Below are positions 36,680 to 48,304 of a DNA stretch of 64,000 bases, piece by piece; within the stretch, counting starts at the first letter, position 1; every line of letters starts with the position of its first letter. Made by a program: the position numbers and the translations under genes. The stretch covers positions 342,747,081-342,811,080 of the forward strand of contig JAUPFV010000001.1 of NCBI GenBank assembly GCA_036936605.1, in the 5' to 3' direction. The stretch is from Limnanthes douglasii subsp. nivea. Its lineage: Eukaryota; Streptophyta; Magnoliopsida; Brassicales; Limnanthaceae. The notes beneath the pieces are model-generated. The model searched no databases, was not told the DNA's origin, and was given only the letters and a program-made list of their open reading frames with translations.

Positions 36680-38465
36680 ACCTTATGTTCTTTAGGTTGA
36701 GGAATATGTTCAATTTTCCTAGCACCATGAGCCACCAAAGTCTATGATCTTACAAATTATGTAACTTGTGGGTCAGGAAACTCAGCTTTATATCTTTTTC
36801 TTCTTCTTCTGATTGGTTCGTTGATTATGTTTCCACATAACATATGATATATATAAAAAATATTTCCTTTTCAAATATGCATCATTCAAATTTAATATTG
36901 GTAGATGAATCATCATTATGTGTTTTAGGTTATGGGACTGTTCATCCTACTAAAAGTATTTCTTTGACCATTATTTGACATATCCTTAAATTGAACATTC
37001 TTGCTAATAACAAACTCGCTAACATATTAAAAACAATTGTTACATTTTACTCTGATAGTTATTTATTTTAGGATCTTACGACTAATAAATTAATTTGCAT
37101 ATAGAATGAGAGTAGGGGCCTCTACTATTTTGATAAATAGGGTCATGCGTCTATTGCATGTTATAGTATTACATCTCCATTTGAAGCACATTTTCGTATT
37201 GGCTATTCATCTTTAATCAATTTTAAACAACTTTATCTTAAATTTTGACAGTTGAGCTCATTAGTATGAGTGTCAATTTGCTAAACATTATCGCATTCCA
37301 CCGCATCCTCATGTCAAGAAACGGACTACATCCCCTTTTGAACTAGTATGTTCAGATGTTTGGGGTCCTTGCCCGGTAAAATTATTTTTAAATATCTTAT
37401 TAGTTTTATTAATGATTATTCCCATGTCATATGGCTTTATTTAACGAAAAAATATTTTGAGTTATTTTTAATATTTTGAAAATTGAGTGCGGAAATTAAT
37501 ACTCAGTTTATTTGTTATATTCATATTTTAAAAAGTGATCATGGTAAATAATATTGTTCAGCTGAAATTAAATCATTTATGCAACAACATGTAATATTTA
37601 TAAAACTTCATGTATGGACACACCATCTTAAAGTTATGATGTTGAAGGAAAAAGAGACATCTTCTGGTTGTTACTCATTCATTTTTTTTTTCAAATAAAA
37701 GTAACAAAACTATTTTGAACATATGCGGTTTTCACTACCTATTTTTAATTAATCGCATGCATTCCGCTGTCCTTTCACGTAAGATTCCACATTGCATGCT
37801 TTTTTCGTCTAAGCCTCTATTTTCTGTTCAACCACGCATGTTTTTTTTATTATACTTTCTTCGTTAGGGATGCAAGAATTAATTGTAAATAATTAGATTC
37901 AAAATCTTTAAAACGCGTTTCAATGGATATTATAGCGTTAAAAAAATTTAATAATATTTTTCCGAGATAGCAAAGGTATATAAGATCTAAGGATGTTTTA
38001 GAGCATCTTTCATTTTTTTATGTTTATCCAATGTCAATCTTGAACCAACTAATTTCAACGATGACTTACTCTTATATATCGGTGTTCGGTCTCCTAGTAT
38101 TAACGAATCTGATGTAGTGCATCCACCATATTGATCTTCCATTATACATGTTTATTCTCGATATAAAACACTTCCTCAATCATGTAATTAATTAATTCCT
38201 TTGTTTCCAGATCCTCAAAAAAATCGATAGTGAGTCCACTATTGATTTTTCTGTTATTTAAAAAAATATAAAAGACATTGTACATGCCTTATTTCTTTTA
38301 TAAAATATGATCAGTTACCTCTTTCTACTCAAAATTTTATTACACATTTTATTCTATTTCTATTCCTGAAAAAATTCGAGAAGCTTTATGATTTTTAGAT
38401 GGTAAGCACAATTGTTGAAATGGTAAACCATTAGAAGAATATGGTACTTGGAAGTTGGTTAATTT
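36680..38465 (+). pseudogene. Copia protease, pre-integrase and integrase remnant
   Basis: Decayed pol with blocks in order. Protease: SLCVLGYGTVHPTKSI near 36920. Pre-integrase: SRGLYYFDK-GHASIACYS near 37110-37170. Integrase: SPFEAHFRIGYSSLINFKQLY near 37180, F-TSMFRCLG-type and FKYLISFINDYSHVIWLYL near 37380-37440, and ILKSDHGK near 37530, which is the D-containing core segment. The RT start, YGTWKLVNL, is near 38440. There the reading is cut by the LTR of the gypsy insertion. Frameshifts and stops throughout. Confidence 0.75.
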
Positions 38466-38829
38466 ACTAACATAAGGAGTGAAAATAATTACTAAAAGTA
38501 TTATTATTTGAGTATTTTATAGTTAAAGGATATATATAATACATAATGTATATATCAAGGATTGGTGTGCAATTTATTGTATATGTGTTTGTATTAAGTA
38601 TCGAAGTGGGGTAAAATATCCTAGCTTCTAACTGAATCGGTTACTTATAACCATCCATGCCTATAAATAGTGGATGTGTCTTGAAAATAAAGTTGATTGA
38701 CACTTTGACTTGCAATAGTTCTTAATTGTTTTCTCTCTCTAAAACTTAAGCTACTTTCTCTCTTTAGAATTACACAAAATTGTATTTGTTATCCTATTTT
38801 AACTTCATAAAAAGAATCAATAATTATCA
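38466..38829 (+). repeat. Outer gypsy 5' LTR
   Basis: Matches 56437-56806: shared blocks include GGGGTAAAATATCCTAG, CATGCCTATAAATAGTGG (a TATA-like element) and GAATCAATA-TTATCA at the end. The first bases are damaged relative to the right copy (TGATAAGG). Confidence 0.88.
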
Positions 38830-38830
38830 T

Positions 38831-38844
38831 TGATGACCATAATG
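38831..38844 (+). other. Outer gypsy primer-binding site
   Basis: TGATGACCATAATG directly follows the LTR and resembles the site of the inner element, TGGCGACCATGGTG, so both probably used the same tRNA primer type. Confidence 0.5.
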
Positions 38845-38999
38845 TAATAGTAAGGTACCTAGATTTCAAATTAAAAAATCTTGGAAAGAGTGTGATGAAG
38901 AAATGATGGACTCAGAAGTCAGATATGTCACATCAGTTCTTAAAGGAAAATGAAGCACTCGAATCAAACCTATTAAAAGAGGAGAATTGAGATGAAGTT

Positions 39000-40935
39000 C
39001 AAGGGAATGAACAACGTGAATAATCTAATGTTGAAAATCGTATGAATCAGCTGCTAGAAAGAATAGCTAACTTGAATGATCAGATCGACCAGAGGGAGCA
39101 CCAACTTCAGTCTGGTAAACTGCGATATGAGGTCGATATGAAAATGAAAAGAAATAAGTGAAATATCAATCAGATTAGTCTCATACTATACACTGACTAT
39201 GAAGTAAATGATGAAAACACAATTTTATTCAGACAAATAATATCATTCATCTAGAAGAGAGAAGAAGGATAAACATCGTTACATTCCAAATAGTGCCAAA
39301 AATTGTTTTGTATTCGATTCTGGGAACAAGTGAGGCTGATCAATACATGTAAGGAGTAGATTATAGAACTTCTTCGTTATCATCTGAGATAAGTTTGATA
39401 CTGCTCTTGACGACGTTTGATATTTCGAAGGTAGAGAAGTTTGATGGCACGAAGGATCCCGAAAATCACAATGAACTATTCAAGAATAATATGATGAATT
39501 TTGAGGATGATTAATTGTTGGTATGTAAAGCTTTTTCACAGACTTCCAAAGGTACAACTTTGATGTGGTACAATCAGATTTCGAGGGGGATTGATAACCA
39601 TTTTTGGAGCCTTTTATACCATTTTTTGAAGGAAATTTGTTTGGAAGTAAGGAGATGCAGGCTAATGGAGATACCATAATTCAGTGTAAACAAGCATTTG
39701 GGGAGAAATTAAAAGATTTCACCATACATTTTGTTTAACGAAGATAAAGTTTGAGGAATATGATGAGCAAGTATTATGTGCAACGTTTAAGCAAAGGTTT
39801 CTTCCTCGGTATTTCAATAACAAAAATATGACGAGAAAGGGTTTGATTTTTCGGACTCTAATGTCTCAGGTTGAGAACATATTAAGGTGGATGAGTCGAC
39901 GCAAGTTCGGCTTGGATCAGGTCCGTCTTAAATAAATTCATGGAAAGGTAATACTTCAGCTGGCCAAGTGCACCAAGGGAGTAGTTAAAATTCTCAAGGG
40001 CTTTCCCGACCAAGGGTGAATGTTAATTTACCTCCTCGTCCCCATCAAGGAAACATTCTATTTACCAACCATCTCAGGTAAGACTTTGCAGAGCTGATTG
40101 AGAATGTAGCAATAATTTTTGAAATAGAAAAGAACAATGTTAATTTTCAAAAGCCCGCACCTATATGCCAAGGGAAGAAAAAAACAACAAGTTTTGTAAA
40201 TACCATAATGATGTAGGGCATGATACAACATAATATATAGCATTGAACAAATAGATTCAAACTCTGATAGAGCATGGAAAATTGACAACTTTTAAAGTAG
40301 GAGAATACATTAATGATAATTGATTCGAGCACATCTACACATGTAGCAAATGGGCCTTTGAAGTAAGAGAATACGTTGATGACAATTGATTCGAGTCTAG
40401 AAAAACAGGAAGGGTTTTGATATCTCATCTGCACATATGGACCTTAATCTTGATCAAAGGATTGTGATAGTGGTAAGTGAACCAGTAGAGTCATGGAAAG
40501 TTAGAAGTTTGTATGAATACTTTGTATCGTTATCAATGGCCGGAGGAGATACTATGGCTGGAAATACTAATAGCTCTCGAAAAATACATGTGGTGAGTCT
40601 AGCAACCCAATTAAAAAGAAAAATGTCCACTCCTCTGTATGATATTATTACCACACCCTTCATTTTATTTGATGATGATTATTTGAGGGGCATTGTTGGT
40701 CCTCATGAAGATGCAGTGGTAATTAGAACATAAATATAGAGGACTGAAATTTGATGAATACTTATTAATACTAGAAGTTTAGTGAATATCTTATTTAAAA
40801 AAATATATGATAAAATGCACAATCCGCATGTGATTCTCTAATCTGAGCGCACTATAGTTGGATTTACGGGGGTAACAACACAAGTCATAGGTGACAAGGT
40901 GAAGTTTTGCTAGGCTGATGCCCTTTTAAGAAGAG
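39000..40935 (+). pseudogene. Outer gypsy gag and protease (5' part)
   Basis: Gag capsid blocks are seen near 39435-39600: KFDGTKDPENHNELF, then VCKAFSQTSKGTTLMWYNQI. A knuckle-like KFCKYHNDVGHDT lies near 40190. The gag-protease junction frame 40437-40733 contains SRKIHVVSLATQL and PLYDIITTPFILFDDDYLRGI, then VGPHEDAVVI. A decayed retropepsin with NILFKKIYDKM and TIVGFTGVTT follows (40780-40890). A 64-bp unit around GAGAATAC-TTGATGA-AATTGATTCGAG is duplicated at about 40300-40400. The protease is cut at 40940 by the nested element and resumes at 50035. Confidence 0.7.
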
Positions 40936-40940
40936 AGTTC

Positions 40941-41319
40941 TGGTGAGGTTTATTTTGAACTGAGGGTAATTTTGTCTAGTGTTTTGGAAAGTTTAGAAAG
41001 TATTAAATGTTTTAGTGTGAAGTAGTGAAAAATTTGAGTTGCCTGGTTGTATTAGATGTTCATTACCCTCATTAATGAAAGTAGTTGGGGTATTTATATC
41101 CTTAATTATGGACTCATGGGCTTTCGGGTCAAATTATGGAACCGAGTCAAGTTTAAGGACCCATTTACTTATTAAGCTGATTAGCACATAGCTTAGTCAG
41201 AAGGTGTTTAGTCATTTTTTACTTTTGTCCTATCCGGATAGTACAGTGGCAAGTTTATGTCTGAATTACCCTTGTCCAGAAATCTCAGTAGGCAGTGATT
41301 AAGTTATCCAGACTCATCA
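40941..41319 (-). repeat. Inner gypsy 3' LTR
   Basis: Direct repeat of 49653-50029 with a small number of substitutions; ends in CTCATCA. The outer end reads TGGTGAGG instead of TGATGAGG. Confidence 0.92.
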
Positions 41320-41334
41320 GTAGCCCCTTTTTTA
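41320..41334 (-). other. Inner gypsy polypurine tract
   Basis: Minus strand AAAAAAGGGGCTAC lies directly before the 3' LTR start TGATGAG. It resembles the outer element's AAGGGGGCTAC. Confidence 0.75.
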
Positions 41335-41728
41335 GGCATTGTTAAAAATCTTTGGAATGACTAAAAACTTTGCTTGTTAAGTGACGACTTTCCCTGATCC
41401 ACTCATGCATTTAGCTTGAAATTTGTCCGAACTGAATTTCCTCAGAATTCTAAGAGTCTTTCTTTGGATCGTGGGACACGTGTCACAATCTGATTCGACC
41501 TACCAGCCATTTTTTTACCTAGATTGGCGCTCCCACTAAACCTAAAAAGTAACCTATACATTTAATTTTCCCCACCTCTGCGCCATCTTTAATCATTGCA
41601 AAAGCCTCTTCGTCTCCTCCTAGGTATCAGTTACCTTTTCCTACTAATACATAATCCATTTTTTCACTGTTTCATTATCTTCATCACTCAAAAACCTTCT
41701 TCAGAGCTTTCCTCCCTTTCTTTCAAAC

Positions 41729-43685
41729 TTGTTCTTGGATAGTTTTATGTTCACGGCTAGAAACACTCTTGTAAAAGGCGGCTGGTTAGAGAAACCAAGG
41801 AAATTCGAAAGAGAGAAGCGTATCGCTGTTGGTCTCACGGTCTCCCCAAGAAATATTTTTGGTAAACCACCCCAAGAAACTGACCAAGGGTCATCCTCCA
41901 CCAGAAATCCAAAACACAAACGACTGTTCAAACCAAGCCATTCACCAATCCAATCAGGCTCTTCTGTTCAGGAGTCCCAACCCTCCACTACCAAAGAAAA
42001 GACAGTAACGAGTGTTAGAAAACCCTCCCCTTTCATAGCCATGGACTCAGATATTGAAAAATCTCCAGAAAAATCAACTCCACGCCGGACAACTCGTTTG
42101 GTGAAGGCCCAAAAAACTGCCTCACTATCAAAACCCTAAAAATCAGAGGCCTCTAAAGCAACATTTAAGGATAAACCCTCCGGATCAGAGGTGTTTATAA
42201 GAGGCCCACAAGACAAGCCCTCCAGATCTGAGGCATCCAAAGTAGTCTCTCAAGCAAAATCCTCTAGAACTAAGCCTCAACCGGACACCAGACCTTTGGA
42301 AACAACTGGTGCTCATTCATTCGGACAGACCGTAAAACCAGAAGCTAACACCCTTCCATCCACAACAACTGATAAACCTTCCACAGTGATGGAAGATAGA
42401 ACTGAAGAGGCCCTCTTCCAAACCAAGGCCTCAGGTCAAACTAGGGATGCCACCTCTGATAGGAAGGGTAAAAGGAAATGTTAAAGTTGGTGTGGCTCAT
42501 CCGGATCTCCCAGAGTGTTTGGAGGGCAAGGTAGGGCCTTGCTTTAAAAAAGTTAATGTTAAATACTTGTTGGAGATGCAGAACATTAATTATGTCTATA
42601 CCCACACTACCGAATTAGGCCGGATCCGGATAAAGTGGGGGATTCCATAATCAGTAAAGGTGTGATACCATTCACACCGGAGACTCCGATGGACCGTAAG
42701 CTCAACGATGTGGTCATTTTTACAGAATTACTAAACTGGGGATTTCGGTTCCCATTAGACCTAGAAATTGTCAGGTACTTCCACTTGATAAAACTTTACC
42801 CTAGCCAACTGAGTCTGAACGCCTGGTACTCCCTCCTCGCCTGCATAATGGCATCAAGATTATCTAAAATCCCTTTTTCCATGGAACAATTTGCCGATGT
42901 GGCAAGCCTATGCAAGAATCACCACATCCCATTCTACCACCACAACATGGGAAATAACTTCAAAGTGATAGACGACTTGCTGGATTCAGAGGAGAATTGG
43001 AGAACCCAATTCTTATTCATCAGTGGGTCATAGGAAAATGGAAGGAAGATTAAAGCCAAGACCAACCCTAGTATGCTTACTAATAGATGGAAGAGTACAT
43101 GTAAACTCTTCAATTTTATTTTTCATGTTCTTCTTTTCACTTCACAAATTTTCCACTTCTGAATTATTCACTTCTTTTTCAGTGTTACAAAATGAGTATA
43201 CCAGATATCTGGAGGAGGGACAGACTACATATGCCAAACTGAATGCATGGGCTGGAGAACGTTGGGGGAATGCTTTCCACAACTGCTTTGCCTCCGACAA
43301 TATTGTGAGATCTCATATGTGGAATACCACATGTCGGAGAGATCTTACATGGGAAGAATTGACCACACTCCTTCCTCCAGGTGTCATCCTCAAATGGACA
43401 GAAGAAAAATATAGTAAACTGGTCTTGCCCTCTAGAGCCAAGGCTTCCATCAAAATGAAGGGGAAGAAGAAGATAATTGCAACAGAAGCAGTTTGGGCTG
43501 CCACAGAGGAGACCGGTTCAGGGAACCAAGGAGAGATTGATGCTGCCATGCTCAAGGTAGTTGAAGATGAGTCCGTTAAGGAGGCAGTAAAACCACCAAA
43601 TCCTCCAAGGCCTCCGAAGAAAGACCAAAAAAGGAGAGCAAACCCCATCGAACATTTTAAGAAGGCATCATATTTTAACAGCTAA
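41729..43685 (+). pseudogene. Antisense ORF of inner gypsy element (gypsy-type putative transposon domain)
   Basis: Lies opposite to gag-pol, between integrase and 3' LTR. Frames 41729-42484 (one in-frame TAA) encode a basic, Ser/Pro/Thr-rich N-terminal region with repeated KPSxSEAS units. 42447-42650 and 42635-43033 follow, with shifts. The core LLNWGFRFPLDLEIVRYF, then YPSQLSLNAWYSLL, fits the plant putative gypsy-type transposon domain (often called Transposase_28 type), as I recall it. A TAG at 43031 is in frame. A GT-AG intron at 43101-43182 would join this frame to 43183-43685, which ends in a Lys-rich, Pro-rich tail. The function of such ORFs is not established. A homologue lies at 53200-55826. 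Confidence 0.7.
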
Positions 43686-43986
43686 TGTTTTAATAGCCTC
43701 AATTATTTCAAAAGTATTTCAAGTGAGAGTGTTTAATATCTCCGATGACATGTAATTAATGGTCATCATTCAACCAGATTAATCCGATCTGTCGAAGACC
43801 TATATCATTAAATCAAAGAATTTGAAAAGAATTATAGTCAAACCTCATCGAATGTTTTAAGAAGGCATCATATTTTATTAAAAAAACCGGACACCTCATT
43901 AAAACCTCCCCATGCGACCAGGGTAGAAAAGAGTATGCCCCCTAATATTTACATTGACTTTAGACAAGTAAATATTTACACAACTT

Positions 43987-45147
43987 TCATTCTAGATACA
44001 ACCTGAGGTGTTCAATATTCCATGGGTGTTTCAAAATTCTTCCATCTTTGTCTTGAAGGCTATATGTCCCAGGCTTGAGCTTTCTGGAGACCTCATAAGG
44101 GCCTTCCCAATTCGGAGCCTGTTTGCCAAACTCCTTATCCTTAGTATGCAAGAAAACCTTTCTCAAAACTTTATCCCTTGATTGAAAATCCCTTCTCTTG
44201 ATCTTGGATGCAAATATTCTCCTCATCAAGCGTTGGTAATAAGTTGTTCTAAGATGATCTTTAACCCTTCTTTCTTCTATTAAGTCCAATTGATCCCTAA
44301 TTTCCATGTCATTGGCATGTTCTGAATAATTGTGGACCCTGTATGATGGTAGTGTTGCTTCTATAGGAGTAATTGCATCCATCCCATACACTAAGGCAAA
44401 AGAAGACTCCTGAGTAGCAGCCCTGAGAGTAGTTAGGTATGCCCACAACACTTCTTGCAAATAAATTGGCCACTTCCCATCAGTCCCTTTTAAATTCTTT
44501 TTCAAACCGGATAAAATGGTCCTATTGGCCACTTCAACTTGGCCATTTGCTTGTGGGTGGAAAAGAGAAGAGAAGCAATGCTGAATGCCCATGGAGGCAC
44601 ATAAAATCTCCACATCATTGTTATCAAATTGTGGCCGTTAGCTGTGGTTATATTTTGTCGAACCCCAAATCTGAAACAGATGTTAGATAAGATAAATTTT
44701 ATAACAGCCTTTGAAGTGGTTCCTGCCACGAGAGCGGCTTATATCCATTTTAAGAAATAATCAATGGCTACAATAATAGTCCTGCACCATTCGGATTCCA
44801 TTAGTAGAGGCTAACTAAATCCAGTCCCCAACGAGCAAAAAGCACTGGCTCAGAGATAGACTCCATAGGAACTGCTGGGATATGAAGTTCGTTACCATAC
44901 CTTTAGCATGTGTCACACTTTTTCACCTATTCCTTAGCATCTGCCATTATGGATGGCCAATAGTGTCCGGCCAATAAAATCGTCTGGATTAAAGCTCTGT
45001 AGCCACAGTGTGCTGATCCCTCTCCATTATGTAGTTCAGATAAAATAATTTAGGACTCTTCAGCCCCCAAACAACGTAGGAGAGGTCTACTGAATGACTT
45101 TTTATAAAGAACCGCTCTTATGATCAACAAAGCACGAGCCCTGTGTT
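43987..45147 (-). pseudogene. Inner gypsy integrase
   Basis: The C-terminal two thirds are open at 43987-44613: the end of the catalytic core (HPQANGQVEVANRTILSGL, the region holding the final catalytic Glu) and a GPY-type C-terminal domain (NWEGPYEVSRKLKPGTY). No chromodomain follows, which is expected for Tat. The upstream frame 44502-44729 holds NICFRFGVRQNITTANG, where the usual D-N-G/D-x-G core Asp reads N-G. The N-terminal part is broken by stops. It would integrate the DNA copy if intact. Confidence 0.8.
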
Positions 45148-45710
45148 TCATTTGCCTTGCCATAACTTTCTCCGGAGGCAAAATTCCATCAAAGATGTAT
45201 CGAAGAAGGGGAAATCTCTAATCTTTGGATTGACTACTTGTACATTCAAGCTCTCCTCCTCTTCCTTGTTCTGATTCGATTGTATGGATGGGAATTCTTT
45301 TACGTGAATCCATGGGTATGACTCAGAGTATGCTATAGTTGCCAGGGAATCTGCCAGTGTGTTTTCCGATCTAGGAATATGCTCATAACAAACATTTTTG
45401 AAGTTGGCTGCTACTTCCTTAAGAATGAATAAGTATTTGATCAGCTGTTCCTTCTTGGCTTCAGACTGACCTTGAGCATAGTGGATAAGAAGCTGAGAAT
45501 CACTCATCAATCTAACTCTTTTAGCCCCACATAGAAAAACTAACTTAAGACCAGCTATAATTGCTTCATATTCAGACTCATTGTTAGAGGCCCTGAATGC
45601 AAAGCATACAACCTGGTATAATTTATCACCATACGGAGAGGTTAAGCAAATCCCAGCCCCACAACCCATTGTGCTTGATCCACCATATGTCCGAACAAAC
45701 CATTCTTTTT
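45148..45710 (-). pseudogene. Inner gypsy additional RNase-H-like domain
   Basis: Follows the normal RNase H, as in Tat elements. Motifs: GAGICLTSP, NNESEYEAIIAGL (catalytic Glu), LMSDSQLL (Asp) and ENTLADSLATIAYS (Asp). The first motif, normally V-D-G-S-S, reads T-Y-G-G-S-S just upstream of the first Met, so the first catalytic Asp is lost. The frame then continues as a linker toward integrase. Confidence 0.78.
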
Positions 45711-45723
45711 TAGTTTTTTCTTT

Positions 45724-46302
45724 TTAAGTTTGTTTAGAACTTCTGTTCGAATGAAACTCTACCAAGAAATCAGCAACAAATTGAGCTTTGATAGCAGTTC
45801 GTGGGGAAAAATCAATGTCATAATCACCCAAATCTACTGACCACTTGGTCATCCTGCTTGATATGTCTGCTTTTTTAAGAACATTATTTAGTGGAAAAGA
45901 CGTTCGGACGATGATGGAATGAGACTGAAAATACGGCCTCATTTTTCTGGCAGCAATCACTAAGGTTAGTGCCAGCTTTTCAAGCTTTAAATACCTCTTC
46001 TCAGCATCTACCAGACTCTTGCTGATGTAGTACACCGAACGAGGATAATTGTCCACCTCTCTTACCAACACTACACTTATAGCACATTCTGATACAGCCA
46101 AGTATACATAAAGTGTTTCTCCTTCAAAAAGATTGAAAAGGGTTTTGGGTGAAGACAAGTGCTTCTTTATTTCATCAAAATCCTGGTTGCATTGTGGAGA
46201 CCAGTTGAAGTCTTTAGCACCTTTCAAGGTCTGAAAGAACGGGGCACATTTGTCTGAAGACCTTGAAACGAAATGATTTAGAGCAGCCAATCTTCCTGTC
46301 AA
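45724..46302 (-). CDS. Inner gypsy RNase H
   Basis: An open frame of 192 codons with gypsy RT-connection and RNase H motifs: LAALNHFVSRSSDKCAPFF (connection), FNWSPQCNQDFDEIKKHL, LYVYLAVSECAISVVLV (normally D at the first acid; here A-V-S) and YYISKSLVDAEKRY. The end, AQFVADFLVEF, is typical of the RNase H C-terminus. It is in a different frame from the RT at the overlap near 46299, so gag-pol is frameshifted here. Degrades the RNA strand in reverse transcription when active; the changed first acid argues against activity. Confidence 0.75.
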   Translation of the reverse strand: MTGRLAALNHFVSRSSDKCAPFFQTLKGAKDFNWSPQCNQDFDEIKKHLSSPKTLFNLFEGETLYVYLAVSECAISVVLVREVDNYPRSVYYISKSLVDAEKRYLKLEKLALTLVIAARKMRPYFQSHSIIVRTSFPLNNVLKKADISSRMTKWSVDLGDYDIDFSPRTAIKAQFVADFLVEFHSNRSSKQT

Positions 46303-47266
46303 CCTCTGTACTTCTTTAATATTTCGAGGGGGTCCATTTTTAACAGAGCATCGAGCTGGTCCGGATCAGGCTGTATCCATTTTTCACTTATTACATAACC
46401 CAAAAACGTTCCGTACTGCACCCCAAACACATATTTTTTTGGATTCAATTTTAAATTAACCTTTGTCAAATTGGCAAAAGTTTCTTGAAGATCACTTAGG
46501 TGCAATTCTTCCTTTAAGCTTTTAACCATCATATCATCGATATATAGTTCCATATTTTTTCCAATCTGACGAGCAAATGCTTTGTTCACCAACCTCTGAT
46601 AAGTAGCCCCATCATTTTTTAATCCAAAAGGCATCACCTTGTAACAATGGAGACCCCTATCTGTAACAAAGGTAGTGTGATCGTGGTTCTTCGGATCCAC
46701 ATGAATCTGGTTGTACCCAGAGAAGGCATCCATGAAAGACAATAACTTATTTCCAGATGTGGAGTCCACCAACTGATCTATCCGAGGGACTGAATAGAGA
46801 TCTTTTGGGAAAGCTCTGTTGAGGTTAGTAAAATCGATACACATACGCCATTTCCCATTCTTTTTATTAACTAACATTGGGTTGGCAGTCCACAAAAGAT
46901 AATGAGACTCATTTATGTGCCCCATCTGAGTAAGCCGGTCGACTTCTTGGACAATTAAATCAGCTTTCTCCTTAGAGAAAGCTCTTTTTTTTACACAATA
47001 GGTGCAACATCGCTCCGGATGGACAACTTGTGTGATATAACACTTGCAAGTACTCCGGTCATATCAGCATTACACCAAGCAAAAACATGTTGGTGATCTG
47101 CCAAAAAGGACAACAACTGTACATTCAACTCTGGTGCCATCTTGGAGCCAATTTTAACACTCCTTCCTTCAGCCAGAGAATGGGTTTTAACTTCTTCAAT
47201 TGGTATCAAAACACCATGGGTCTCTCTGGGGTCATCAATTTCACCCTCAGCTCCAGAAGGCCCCAA
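46299..47266 (-). pseudogene. Inner gypsy reverse transcriptase
   Basis: Frame 46299-46925 (208 codons) contains ANPMLVNKKNGKWRMCIDFT, then SFMDAFSGYNQI (first catalytic Asp), then LYIDDMMVKSL with the YIDD box, then LGYVISEKWI. The catalytic residues are present. The N-terminal part lies in another frame, 46991-47266, with VLIPIEEVKTHSLAEGRSVKIG and VFAWCNADMTGV. The break between them (about 46926-46990) is a frameshift or stop. Confidence 0.85.
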
Positions 47267-47279
47267 TAACTGCTAATCT

Positions 47280-48304
47280 TTATTAGCCCAGACTGCCCCT
47301 AAAGTTTTTGGAGCAAGTGCAGTTGCATAACATTCCCTTGCTATCTTTTGGTTGCTCCTGACAACTCCCACCTGTCCTTGAACCGCATACTTCAAACATT
47401 GATGGACTATTGAGGCCACAACATGCATCTCCCAAAGATTGCATTGTAGTATGTGGGGCAATCTACCACAATGAATAGCACCCTGACCATCTTCTTGAAA
47501 GGGTCTTTACCCAGCAGTAACTTCTTCTCAAATTCTCTTATTACATCCGCAGAGCTTCCTGTGAAGCCCACAATGGATCTGTTCCAACATTGAATTACTG
47601 CCGGATTTTTTATCCAGCTTATAAGAACTTAAAAAGAGAATGTTGGCTGATCTGCCAGTGTCAATCAAAATTCGTCTGTTATCGTTTCCCCTAATAGATG
47701 CTCCTATCACCACAACATCCTCATGAGGCCCAACAATGTCCCTTAAATCATCATAATCAAAGACTATAAATGGAAAAAGAATTGGGGACTAGTATGAAGA
47801 CATGCCCCCTTCCAACTGAGTAACTAGATTACGAACATGCCTCTTCCTCGATGAATGAGTGGGTGCTATCATGGTGTCCCCTCCAATAATAGTAAGTGAC
47901 TCAAAGAAAATAATGAGTCCGGACACTGTTTTGACTTGTTCAGTTATGACCCCTACCTTATTACGAGTTGGGTCAGGTTCTAAATACTCTGAGTCCACAT
48001 CAAATCTTTCATGGATCACCATTGCCCCCTCTGGAGCTGATGTTCCTGCGTTGTTCGTAAGGCCTGTTCGAGGAGCATTGTCAGGCATGTTCCCACTTCT
48101 TCTTTTAACATAGGCACCCAGCTTGCCTCTTTCGATGAGATTTTGTACCTTTTGTTTCAAATAGATGCGGTCTTCGGTGTTATGGCCAATATCATGATGA
48201 TATTGGCGAAAACAAGTATTACGACTTTCCCTGAGAGATTGGAGTGATGCTGGTTTCTGGAAAATGAAGCTCATCTTTACTTTTATCAAAAATGGTTGCC
48301 ACAT
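47280..48304 (-). pseudogene. Inner gypsy gag end and protease
   Basis: Frame 47789-48304 carries a knuckle-like CFRQYHHDIGHNTEDR and KVQNLIERGKL, then IIGGDTM and RKRHVRNLV, the usual lead-in to protease. The retropepsin itself is at 47528-47760, with ILIDTGRSANILFLSSY: the catalytic D-T-G is intact. 47273-47461 carries the C-terminal VHQCLKYAVQGQVGVVRSNQKIARECYATAL block. Several frame changes separate these parts. Confidence 0.78.

Noticed and set aside
40058..40434. Minus-strand hydrophobic frames as membrane proteins
   Set aside because: They run antisense to gypsy gag/knuckle coding sequence and have no start context or family similarity.
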